From positions 868,001-932,000 of the forward strand of contig OZ244980.1 in NCBI GenBank assembly GCA_965223035.1: a stretch of 64,000 nucleotides of DNA. The letters run 5' to 3'. The notes under the pieces are model-generated. The model saw only the letters and a list, made by a program, of their open reading frames with translations. It was not told where the DNA came from and ran no database searches. This DNA comes from CAMDPA01 sp965223035. Its GTDB lineage: Bacteria > Pseudomonadota > Alphaproteobacteria > Rhizobiales > Hyphomicrobiaceae. Made by a program: the position numbers and the translations under genes. Of the stretch, positions 35,317 to 42,619 are shown piece after piece. Position 1 is the stretch's first letter. Every line of letters begins with the position of its first letter.

Positions 35317-36234
35317 ATGTCGCAACGAATCATCGCCTCCATCGGCCTGAGTGTTTGTCTCACCGGCCAGGCAACGGCGCAGACCGGCCCCGGCCTGTCG
35401 CTCACGACTCCGGATAGGCCAACCTCGGGCATCCCGCGGACAGCTGCGTCGCCAGCGGGGGACCCTGAGGCGCTGGCGGGCCTCGATCTCAGGGTTCCGG
35501 ATGCGTTGGCCGCCAAGGCAGGGCGCAAGGTGTGGATCAACGAGACCGGTGGGCGGGCGGAAGCGATCACGGCCTGGAATGTGGGCGAGGCGTTTCCGTC
35601 GTTGGGGATCGGCCATTTCATCTGGTACCCGGCCGGTCGGCGAGATCGTTATGCGGAAAGTTTTCCAGCCATGCTGGCGTTCCTGCGCAAGCGAGGGACA
35701 AAGCTGCCGGACTGGCTCGACCACGACCCCATTCCTCCGGCTCCGTGGCCGACCCGCCAACATTTTAATCGGGCGTTCTACGAACCGCGCATGCGCGCGT
35801 TGCGCCACTTCTTGCACAGTACGTTCGGCCCACAGACCCAGTTCCTGATCCAGCGCATGCGGCAAGCCCTCCCGAAGATCCTCGCGACGTTGCCGCCAGG
35901 TGAGCAACGCGCGCACGTGAGGGCCCAGTTCGCGCGCGTCGTGAAATCCTCAAACAGCCTTTATCCGCTGCTCGACTATGTCAGCTTCAAAGGGGAAGGG
36001 ATCGCGCCCTCGGAGACTTTCCCCGATGCCAAGACCGGGCTGCCGGTGGGCTGGGGCTTAAAGCAGGTGTTGTCGACGATGCGGGGCACGGTTATCGGCC
36101 AGGCTGCGCTCGATGACTTTTCCGCGGCCGCCAAAGCCACGCTGCGGCGCAGGATCGCCAACCATGCACCCAGCCGGCGTTGGGAGCGGGGCTGGATGGC
36201 CCGCTGCGACAGCTATCGCCGACCGTTGGGTTAG
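35317..36234 (+). CDS. Secreted conserved protein with GHFIWYP motif
   Basis: 305 aa. Short signal peptide, cleaved near residue 22 (GQATAQT). The core has KVWINETGGRAEAITAWN around residues 71-88 and FPSLGIGHFIWYP at 93-105, a strongly conserved stretch I recognise from uncharacterised exported proteins. The conserved Glu76 and this arrangement resemble lysozyme-like or other hydrolytic sites, but the enzyme class is not known. Probably periplasmic. No operon partner. Confidence 0.72.
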   Translation: MSQRIIASIGLSVCLTGQATAQTGPGLSLTTPDRPTSGIPRTAASPAGDPEALAGLDLRVPDALAAKAGRKVWINETGGRAEAITAWNVGEAFPSLGIGHFIWYPAGRRDRYAESFPAMLAFLRKRGTKLPDWLDHDPIPPAPWPTRQHFNRAFYEPRMRALRHFLHSTFGPQTQFLIQRMRQALPKILATLPPGEQRAHVRAQFARVVKSSNSLYPLLDYVSFKGEGIAPSETFPDAKTGLPVGWGLKQVLSTMRGTVIGQAALDDFSAAAKATLRRRIANHAPSRRWERGWMARCDSYRRPLG

Positions 36235-36331
36235 ACGTCGCTGATCGCTGTTGATCGGCAAGCGTCGGGTGCGGGGCGAAGCGGGCGACGGCCGGTGCCG
36301 CGCTTTGGTGCATTCCAGTGTCGGCGGCAGG

Positions 36332-36430
36332 CATCCGCTCCCCCGCCCGGCCAGTCAACGGCCCGCTTGGGTGTGTGGTCGGGTGGGGGAGCGGGCCGGG
36401 CAGGTTGATCCGCTTCAAGCGCGGATGATC
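36332..36430. repeat. Family 2 repeat
   Basis: CCGCTCCCCCGCCCGGCCA pairs with TGGTCGGGTGGGGGAGCGG across a short loop; GGGCCGGGCAGGTTGATC and CCGCTTCAAGCGCGG follow. It continues into the remnant of a Family 1 module B arm (GATGATCGCGC). Confidence 0.75.
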
Positions 36431-36442
36431 GCGCTTAAAGCG

Positions 36443-36502
36443 TAGAGCAGCCTGTCTTTAATCGGGATCGATGCGAATCCGATTAAAGACAGGCTGCTCT
36501 AG
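36443..36502. repeat. Family 1 repeat, module A only, perfect stem
   Basis: GAGCAGCCTGTCTTTAATCGG pairs over 21 bp with its inverse. Relative to the reference copy, the outer arm (GAGCAGC/GCTGCTC) and CTGTC/GACAG have both changed in matching fashion. Confidence 0.85.
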
Positions 36503-36823
36503 GCTCGCATGGTGAGATGCCAGCAGTGGACCAGCCAACGGTTGTTTCAATCTCGCGGTGCCCTATTCTTAGGTCTGACTGTCGATCGGCGCGATCGCGC
36601 CTAAGCTCGGGGCAGTTGATCTTGAATGGGTGAATTGTTGGAGCGAATTGTTGGAGACTGTGTCGGTCGGCCGCAGCATTGCATCGACGCTCGCCGCGCG
36701 CATCATCCGACCCGACGGCATCGGTGAACGGGTCACGGATCGCAAGCAGATGATTTAACATGATGCTCGCTCGGCGATGGGCATCGCCGATGATCGCCAA
36801 CAACACAGGTCGGCATTGACGGG
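36503..36823. other. Intergenic region, no supported gene
   Basis: About 320 bp before the N-formylglutamate amidohydrolase fusion. A minus-strand frame of about 116 codons runs here but has no start signal or family likeness. Confidence 0.4.
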
Positions 36824-38008
36824 ATGGACACAAAGGCGGGAGGCGACCGGGTCGCCGCGCATACTGCAGAGAGTTACACGGTGCTGGCCGGACGCGCCGA
36901 TGCCGGCCTGGTGTTGCTGTGCGATCACGCCAGCAATGCGATGCCGGGCCGGTATCGATCGCTCGGATTATCGCAGCAGCAACTGGAACGGCATATTGCC
37001 TACGATATCGGCGCGGCCGCCGTCACCGAGCAGATCGCGGCCGCGCTCGACGTGCCCGCCGTGTTGACCCGCTATTCCAGGCTGCTGATCGATCCCAATC
37101 GCGGTGAGGATGACCCGACCCTGATCATGCGCTTGTCGGACGGCGCCATCGTTCCCGGCAATCGTCATCTCGACGACGACGAGCGTGAGCACCGCATCAT
37201 CCACTATTACCGGCCCTACCATCGGGCGATCGCCGACGTCATCGATAGGTGCCTCGCGACCGGCGTGGCGCCGGCTCTGCTCGCCATTCATTCCTTTACG
37301 GAGAGCTGGAAGGGCGTTTCGCGGCCGTGGGCGGCCAGCATCTTATGGGCGCACGATGCGCGCCTAGCGCGGCCTTTGCTCGACGCCCTGTGGTCGGAGC
37401 CGGGCCTGATCATCGGTGAGAACGAACCTTACCCCGGACAGTATGAAGGCGATACGCTGTGGCAGCATGCCACCCAACGCGGGTTGCCCCAGGCCATCGT
37501 CGAGCTGCGCCAAGATTTGATCCGGGATTGCGCCGGGCAGGCCGCTTGGGCGGCCAGGCTGAGCGAGATTTTGCGCCGTCTCACGTCCATAGGCGAGCTG
37601 GAGGCACGGCTTCCGCCGCATTCGGCCTCGGGAGCGGCTGCATGTGCGGCCATCCGACCCTATATCCCTGCATGTCGATCGGCACACGTTGAGGAGACTA
37701 CTATGCGCACCTTCGATGACCAGACCCGCACCGAGTTGGAAGCCGCCGCCTTTCGTAAGCTCGTGTCCCACCTGCGCGAGAGGACCGACGTGCAGAACAT
37801 CGACTTGATGAACCTCGCCGGTTTTTGTCGCAACTGTCTGTCGAATTGGTATCAGGAGGCGGCCGAGACCGAGGGTGAGGCGCTGACCAAGGACGAGGCG
37901 CGCGAGATCATCTATGGCATGCCGTACAATGAGTGGCGGGAGAAGTATCAAACACCGGCCAGCGCCGACCAGCAGGCGGCCTTCGAGCGCAACAAGCCGC
38001 AGCACTAG
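36824..38008 (+). CDS. N-formylglutamate amidohydrolase fused in frame to a DUF1244-like domain
   Basis: 394 aa. Residues 1-265 match N-formylglutamate amidohydrolase-like proteins: LLCDHASNAMP, HIAYDIGAA, LLIDPNRGEDDPTLI, IHSFTE and GENEPYPGQYEGDTL. From residue 294 the sequence is a DUF1244-type domain (LVSHLRERTDVQNIDLMN, GFCRNCLSNWY). In related bacteria the two are, as far as I know, usually separate neighbouring genes. The linker (about 265-293) reads like former intergenic DNA, and a good ribosome binding site precedes an internal ATG at 37703. The TAG stop is the start of a Family 1 repeat. Confidence 0.82.
   Translation: MDTKAGGDRVAAHTAESYTVLAGRADAGLVLLCDHASNAMPGRYRSLGLSQQQLERHIAYDIGAAAVTEQIAAALDVPAVLTRYSRLLIDPNRGEDDPTLIMRLSDGAIVPGNRHLDDDEREHRIIHYYRPYHRAIADVIDRCLATGVAPALLAIHSFTESWKGVSRPWAASILWAHDARLARPLLDALWSEPGLIIGENEPYPGQYEGDTLWQHATQRGLPQAIVELRQDLIRDCAGQAAWAARLSEILRRLTSIGELEARLPPHSASGAAACAAIRPYIPACRSAHVEETTMRTFDDQTRTELEAAAFRKLVSHLRERTDVQNIDLMNLAGFCRNCLSNWYQEAAETEGEALTKDEAREIIYGMPYNEWREKYQTPASADQQAAFERNKPQH
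37689..37705 (+). promoter_or_regulatory. Internal ribosome binding site and ATG for the DUF1244 part
   Basis: GAGGAGA lies 6 nt upstream of ATG 37703, which would give a separate 101-residue DUF1244 protein in the same frame. Together with the upstream stop being absent, this suggests two products, the long fusion and the short protein. Confidence 0.6.
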
Positions 38009-38095
38009 AGCAACCTGCCTTTAATCGGAATCGGAACGATCCCGATGAAAGGCAGAAAGTTGCTCACCACTTTAAGAGCGATCATCTGTGCCTAC
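38005..38095 (+). repeat. Family 1 repeat, module A plus truncated B
   Basis: CTAGAGCAACCTGCC opens it; its TAG is the stop of the fusion gene. After the A module, linker and GATCATCTGTGCC the B module breaks off where the Family 2 copy begins. Confidence 0.82.
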
Positions 38096-38109
38096 CGCAA
38101 ATGAGGCTT

Positions 38110-38261
38110 GCTGGCCGCTCGCCCGGCCACCCACACAAACATGCTATTGGGTGGCCCAATGGAGGCATGGGGTGGTGGAATGGGGCGCAGGAATGGTGTC
38201 GAGGAATCGGGCCGGGGAGCGGGTCGGCGCAGCGCTTCCGGCTTGAGCGGACATGATGTAG
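38110..38261. repeat. Family 2 repeat with about 50 bp extra
   Basis: GCCCGGCCACCCA pairs with TGGGTGGCCC; then about 50 bp of G-rich sequence not seen elsewhere interrupts before GGGCCGGGGAGCGGGTCGGC and a decayed minihairpin ending GATGTAG. Sits between two Family 1 copies. Confidence 0.65.
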
Positions 38262-38278
38262 CTCACATTGAACAGCGA

Positions 38279-38416
38279 TAGCGCAACCTGCGCATGATCG
38301 GAAACGAGACGCTTCCGATCATGCGAAGATAAGGTGCTCTCCACCTTAAGCGCGATCATCTTTGTGCCTTAAATTGGAACCGGCTATGCGGTGCAATTTA
38401 AGGCACGATGATCTAG
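38279..38416 (+). repeat. Family 1 repeat, diverged full form
   Basis: The A module is strongly diverged (GCATGATCGG with CCGATCATGC still paired). The B module has GTGCCTTAAATTG/CAATTTAAGGCAC, paired changes. The right CTAG forms the TAG stop of the cNMP-binding gene. Confidence 0.82.
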
Positions 38417-38901
38417 AGGTCGGCATTCGCGTTTGAAAGCGCAGTTTCTGGCGGCGTTGCTGCACTGGCCAGCATGCTGTCGACCTGTCGCAGGCTGTCG
38501 GCGACCCGCTTGAGGCGTTGCACCACCTTCTGAATGAAATGATCGGCCACCTGGGGATCTTCGGCCAGGATCTCGAGCATCTGCGTGCGCGGGATGCGGA
38601 GCGCCCGCACGCTGGTCTCGGCCACCACGGTCGAGGTGTGCTGGGTCTCCACCAGCATCGCCATCTCGCCCAACAGAGAGCCGGTTTCGACCGGCTGCTC
38701 GCCGTCCGGCTGGATGCGATTGACCTGGCCGTCGACAACGAGCACCGCCGCGTCGCCGAGCTGACCGTCTTCGATCAAGTGTTGGCCGGGCCGATAGACC
38801 ACCCGCTCAGCTCGTCGCGCAATTTCCGCGATGATGGCTGGTGAAAGACCCTGGAAGACTTCGATGCGCAAGAAGTGCGCAGACAATGTTGCCGTAGACA
38901 T
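38413..38901 (-). CDS. Cyclic nucleotide-binding (CRP-type) domain protein
   Basis: 162 aa. One cNMP-binding beta-roll (residues 10-125): FQGLSPAIIAEIARRAER, PGQHLIEDGQLGDAAVLVVDG, GSLLGEMAMLVE. No DNA-binding domain follows, only a helix and a short tail, so it probably acts by protein contact. Whether a cyclic nucleotide binds is unsure: the phosphate-cassette Arg is not obvious. ATG 38901 has AAGGGG upstream. Neighbour of the CenR-like regulator, same strand. Confidence 0.82.
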   Translation of the reverse strand: MSTATLSAHFLRIEVFQGLSPAIIAEIARRAERVVYRPGQHLIEDGQLGDAAVLVVDGQVNRIQPDGEQPVETGSLLGEMAMLVETQHTSTVVAETSVRALRIPRTQMLEILAEDPQVADHFIQKVVQRLKRVADSLRQVDSMLASAATPPETALSNANADL

Positions 38902-39137
38902 AAACGACGACCCCTTACCATTGACGCGAGCCCGCTTGCGGGCAACGGCACGCGGCTGGTATGGGACGCACTGCAAGAGCATCCAGCCAAACAAGCATGA
39001 TCAGGATTTGCGCGATTCGCATTGGCAGTCCAGAGCGGATTGCGTCGGCCTTCGATCTGGTGTTCGATGGCCGTGGTCAGGCTGGCGCGCGGGCGTCGCC
39101 CACCATGAATGCCGCGCTCGAAGCGGGATCGCGCTGC

Positions 39138-39202
39138 CAGTGGGTTGGCCAGGTGGGGAACAGGCCGGCAAGGCTTATCCGCCTCAGACGAACGTGATCT
39201 AG
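39138..39202. repeat. Family 2 repeat, 3' part
   Basis: TGGGTTGGCCAGGTGGGGAAC, GGCCGGCAAGGC, CCGCCTCAGACG and the terminal GTGATCTAG. Its CTAG at 39199-39202 supplies the TAG stop of the response regulator. Confidence 0.72.
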
Positions 39203-39885
39203 GGCACCAACTTGTAGCCGCCAGCCTCGGTTATCAGCAGCTCTGCACTTGAAGGGTCGCGCTCGATCTTCTGTCTCAAACGGTAAATATGGGTCTCCAG
39301 CGTGTGGGTGGTGACGCCCGCGTTATAACCCCAAACCTCGTGCAGCAGCGTCTCACGGGAGACGACCTTCTCTCCGGCGCGATACAGATACTTGAGGATC
39401 GATGTCTCTTTCTCGGTCAGCCGCGTCTTATCACCACCATTGTCCACCAAGAGCTTCGACGCCGGCTTGAAGGTGAAGCGACCGATCGAGAAAACAGCGT
39501 CCTCGCTTTGCTCATGCTGACGCAATTGCGCGCGAATGCGGGCCAACAGCACCGCCAGCTTGAACGGCTTGGTCACGTAGTCGTTGGCGCCAGCATCCAG
39601 GCCCAAGATCATGTCCGCGTCAGACGCGTTGCCCGTCAGCATGATGATCGGCGCCTTGAAGCCAAGCTTGCGCAGTTGCTTGCACAATTCGCGGCCGTCC
39701 ATGTCCGGCAGGCTGACATCGAGGATCAGCAGGTCGAAGTGCTCCGCCCGCGTGCGGTCGAGCCCTTGGCTCGCCGTCGCCGCCGTCGCCAGCTCAAACT
39801 CGTCGTAGAGCGACAGCTGATCCTTCAACGACTCGCGAAGGTCATCGTCATCATCCACGATGAGGATCTTCCGGGTCGCGCTCAT
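39199..39885 (-). CDS. cenR: OmpR-family response regulator, CenR-like
   Basis: 228 aa. Receiver domain with acidic pocket at 11-14 and phospho-acceptor Asp56 (LLILDVSLPDMDGREL), GLDAGANDYVTKPF with the conserved Lys, then a winged-helix output domain (RLTEKETSILKYLYRAGEKV, THTLETHIYRLRQKIE). The whole closely follows Caulobacter CenR, an envelope regulator essential in that species. The matching histidine kinase is not here. Divergent from a YkuD transpeptidase gene. The assignment rests on recalled likeness. Confidence 0.85.
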   Translation of the reverse strand: MSATRKILIVDDDDDLRESLKDQLSLYDEFELATAATASQGLDRTRAEHFDLLILDVSLPDMDGRELCKQLRKLGFKAPIIMLTGNASDADMILGLDAGANDYVTKPFKLAVLLARIRAQLRQHEQSEDAVFSIGRFTFKPASKLLVDNGGDKTRLTEKETSILKYLYRAGEKVVSRETLLHEVWGYNAGVTTHTLETHIYRLRQKIERDPSSAELLITEAGGYKLVP

Positions 39886-39983
39886 GGTCTCTGGCTCCTT
39901 TGACCAGCATCACTATCGGATTACGCTTGTGTCTGTCGGCGATAAACCTGATTGCCCTTTTAATTTTGGGAGTTTCAACCCAA

Positions 39984-40511
39984 ATGGCAAGAGCCCAGTT
40001 GCTTACTGTGCAGGCCTTATCACGTCGTAAAAGTGTCGGAATCCTGACATGGGGCGCGCTTCGTTTAACCTGTGCACTGGGGCGGGGCGGGTGCTCGTGG
40101 CGTAAGCGAGAGGGTGACGGTGCCACCCCGCTCGGCCGATTTCGCTTGGTGAACGTTCATTACCGGCCGGACCGAGGCCCCAGGCCGTCGACCGGGCTGC
40201 CGGTGCGGCCGCTGCGGCCCAACGATGGGTGGTGCGACGCACCAGCAGATCGCAACTACAACCGGGCCGTCCAACTCCCTTATCCGTCGAGCGCGGAAGC
40301 ACTGTGGCGTCGCGACGCCTTGTATGACATCGTGGTGGTCCTGGATCACAACACCCGCCCTCGGCTGCGCGATCGAGGCAGTGCGATCTTCCTGCACGTT
40401 GCTCACCCCGACTATCCGCCGACCCACGGTTGTATTGCGCTCAGCGCCGCCGACTTACGACGATTGCTGGCCAGGCTTTGCGGGAACGCGCAGCTGCAGG
40501 TGCGGGTCTGA
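39984..40511 (+). CDS. L,D-transpeptidase family protein (YkuD domain)
   Basis: 175 aa from ATG 39984. Short YkuD-domain protein with GDGATPLGRF, DGWCDAPADRNYN, LYDIVVVLDHN, GSAIFLHVAHPDYPPTHGC and the catalytic Cys in HGCIALS. An in-frame TTG at 39900 would add a hydrophobic stretch that resembles a signal peptide (cleavage near ARAQ), which would send it to the periplasm; the shorter start gives the more usual family length. Members cross-link peptidoglycan or are inactive relatives. Divergent from the cenR-like gene by less than 100 bp. Confidence 0.85.
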   Translation: MARAQLLTVQALSRRKSVGILTWGALRLTCALGRGGCSWRKREGDGATPLGRFRLVNVHYRPDRGPRPSTGLPVRPLRPNDGWCDAPADRNYNRAVQLPYPSSAEALWRRDALYDIVVVLDHNTRPRLRDRGSAIFLHVAHPDYPPTHGCIALSAADLRRLLARLCGNAQLQVRV

Positions 40512-40656
40512 CCTGTAACGGGCCCGATCTGCACATGGCCCGATCTGCAGATGGCCCGATCCACATATGGCCTGGCAGGCCGCCCGTTGCGTGTGGTCGG
40601 TTGGCCGCTCACAATGGATTTTGGTCGCGGCGGCGCGGCCGGACGGGAGAACGACC

Positions 40657-42372
40657 ATGTCGATGAAGACCCTTAAAAAGGTAACGGTTGCAGACGCTTA
40701 TGTCGCCATCTTGGCGGACCGAGGCGTCGATTACTTGTTCGCCAATGCCGGCACCGACTTCGCCCCGCTGATCGAAGCGTTGGCCAAGGCTCAAGCGCTT
40801 GGCACCCCGGCGCCGATTCCGGTGACGTGCCCACACGAAAACACCGCGCAGCACTTGGCCATCGGTCATTATCTGGTGTCTGGCCGACCGCAGCTCACCA
40901 TGCACCACGTCAACGTGGGGACCGCAAACGCCCTCAACGGACTGCTCAATGCAGCCCGCGGCCAGGTGCCGATGCTGTTCACGGCGGGCCGCACGCCAAC
41001 CAACGAGGATACGTTAAAGGGCCACCGCTCGCTCGACATCCACTGGACCCAGGAGATGTATGATCAGGCGGGAATGACGCGGGAAAGCGTGAAGTGGGAC
41101 TACGAGCTGCGCAACGGCGAGCAGCTGGAGACCGTCATCGACCGAATGCTGTCGTTGTCGATGAGCGATCCCAAAGGTCCGGTCTACCTCGCGTTGCCGC
41201 GCGAGGTGCTCGCCATCGAGCTGGACACGTTCTCGTTCACCAGCCCAACCCGGATCCATCCGGTCGCGGCGTCAGCGCCCAATCCAGATACCTTGGACGA
41301 GGCGGCCGCAATCCTGGCCAAGGCGCAAAATCCGCTGATCATCACCAGTTGGGCCGGCCGCAATCATGGGGTGATGCCGGTCCTGACCCAATTGGCTGAG
41401 CGCTATGCGCTGCCGGTGGTGGAATACCGCAACCGGTTCGTCGCGATCCCGACCCATCATCCGATGATGGCCGGCAACGATCCCAATCCCTTCATCCAAC
41501 AGGCCGACGCCATCCTGGTGATCGATTGCGCCGCGCCGTGGCTGCCCTCGCAGGTGCGTCCGGCGCCGGACTGCATGGTGATCCAGATGGCACCGGATCC
41601 GCTTTACGCCTACGTGCCAATTCGCGGTTTTCCAGCTGATATCGCAATGGCCTGCGCAACCGATGTCGGACTCCGGTTGTTGGACGTGGCGATGGCGGAC
41701 CACGCCAAGGCGAATGCGACCCGGATCGAAGCCCGGCGCAACGCATTGGCCGCGCATCATGCCGAATTGGAGGACAAGTGGGCGGCGACATTAGCGGAGC
41801 AGCGCCAGGCCGCTTCGATCGGACCGGCTTATCTATCGCATTGCATCAACGAGATCCGCACCGAGGACTCCATCATCGTCAAGGAGTCCGCACTGCAAAC
41901 GCAGTACATCGACATTGACCGGCCCGCGACCATCCTCAACGCCGGCGCGGCGTCCGGCCTTGGGCACGGCATGGGAGTGGCCATCGGCGCCAAACTGGCC
42001 GCTCGCGATCGGTTGGTGATCGGGACCGAGGGCGACGGTGCCTACATGTTCAACGTGCCGGTGTCGGCGCACTACGTATCGGCCGAGCAGGAGGCGCCGG
42101 TGTTGTGGATCGTGTTTAACAATCAACGCTGGCAGGCGGTGCGTCGGGCCACACTGGGCCTCAATCCGGACGGTTACGCCGCCAAATCCAACCGCGCGCC
42201 GCTGACCTATTTCAACGTCGAGCAAAACTACGAGAAGCTGGTCGAGGTTTCCGGAGGCTATGGCGAGCAGGTGAGCGAGACCGGCCAATTGATGCCCGCC
42301 CTGGAGCGGGCGATGAAGGCGGTGATGGTCGACAAGCGCCAGGCTTTGCTCAACGTGGTCTGCAGCAGCTGA
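40657..42372 (+). CDS. Thiamine-diphosphate-dependent enzyme, acetolactate synthase-like
   Basis: 571 aa. Three domains. The N-terminal Glu is in CPHENTAQHLA (about residue 63). The ThDP/Mg motif is EGDGAYMFNVP to FNNQRWQAV in the C-terminal domain. Start ATG 40657 has GGGAGA upstream. Paralog of the enzyme at 12460-14262, with the same KWDY and DPKGPVY segments. Decarboxylase or carboligase, substrate unknown. Confidence 0.85.
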   Translation: MSMKTLKKVTVADAYVAILADRGVDYLFANAGTDFAPLIEALAKAQALGTPAPIPVTCPHENTAQHLAIGHYLVSGRPQLTMHHVNVGTANALNGLLNAARGQVPMLFTAGRTPTNEDTLKGHRSLDIHWTQEMYDQAGMTRESVKWDYELRNGEQLETVIDRMLSLSMSDPKGPVYLALPREVLAIELDTFSFTSPTRIHPVAASAPNPDTLDEAAAILAKAQNPLIITSWAGRNHGVMPVLTQLAERYALPVVEYRNRFVAIPTHHPMMAGNDPNPFIQQADAILVIDCAAPWLPSQVRPAPDCMVIQMAPDPLYAYVPIRGFPADIAMACATDVGLRLLDVAMADHAKANATRIEARRNALAAHHAELEDKWAATLAEQRQAASIGPAYLSHCINEIRTEDSIIVKESALQTQYIDIDRPATILNAGAASGLGHGMGVAIGAKLAARDRLVIGTEGDGAYMFNVPVSAHYVSAEQEAPVLWIVFNNQRWQAVRRATLGLNPDGYAAKSNRAPLTYFNVEQNYEKLVEVSGGYGEQVSETGQLMPALERAMKAVMVDKRQALLNVVCSS

Positions 42373-42455
42373 GCGATCGTGGTGTGCAGTCGGCTTCGCT
42401 TGCACTGGCCAGCTCCCAAGGGGGTAGCTTCCATGGCAATTCAGAAACAGCTGGC

Positions 42456-42527
42456 ACCATCCCTTTGCCCGCCCGGCCATCAAATGGCACGCTTGGGTGG
42501 GTGGCCGGAAGGCGGAGTGGGCCGGCA
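42456..42527. repeat. Family 2 repeat, abutting Family 1
   Basis: ACCATCCCTTTGCCCGCCCGG pairs with the GGTGGCCGGAAGGCGG side; GGGCCGGCAAAG runs straight into GATGATCGC of the next Family 1 remnant. Confidence 0.7.
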
Positions 42528-42611
42528 AAGATGATCGCTCTTAAAGTGTAGAGCAACTTTCTGCCTTTAATCGGGATCGTTCCGATTCCGATTAAGGGCA
42601 GGTTGCTCTAG
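42527..42611 (-). repeat. Family 1 repeat, B remnant plus module A
   Basis: AAAGATGATCGCTCTTAAAG is a B arm and linker, then a complete A module with CTAG end at 42608-42611. PhoX ends 9 nt further on. Confidence 0.82.
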
Positions 42612-42619
42612 CTCGACCG

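Noticed and set aside
34993..35916. A 307-codon minus frame
   Set aside because: It crosses a Family 1 repeat and the opposite strand of the secreted GHFIWYP protein; Arg/Pro-rich shadow frame.
36483..36833. A 116-codon minus frame
   Set aside because: No start signal or motif, and it overlaps a repeat end and the start of the amidohydrolase gene.
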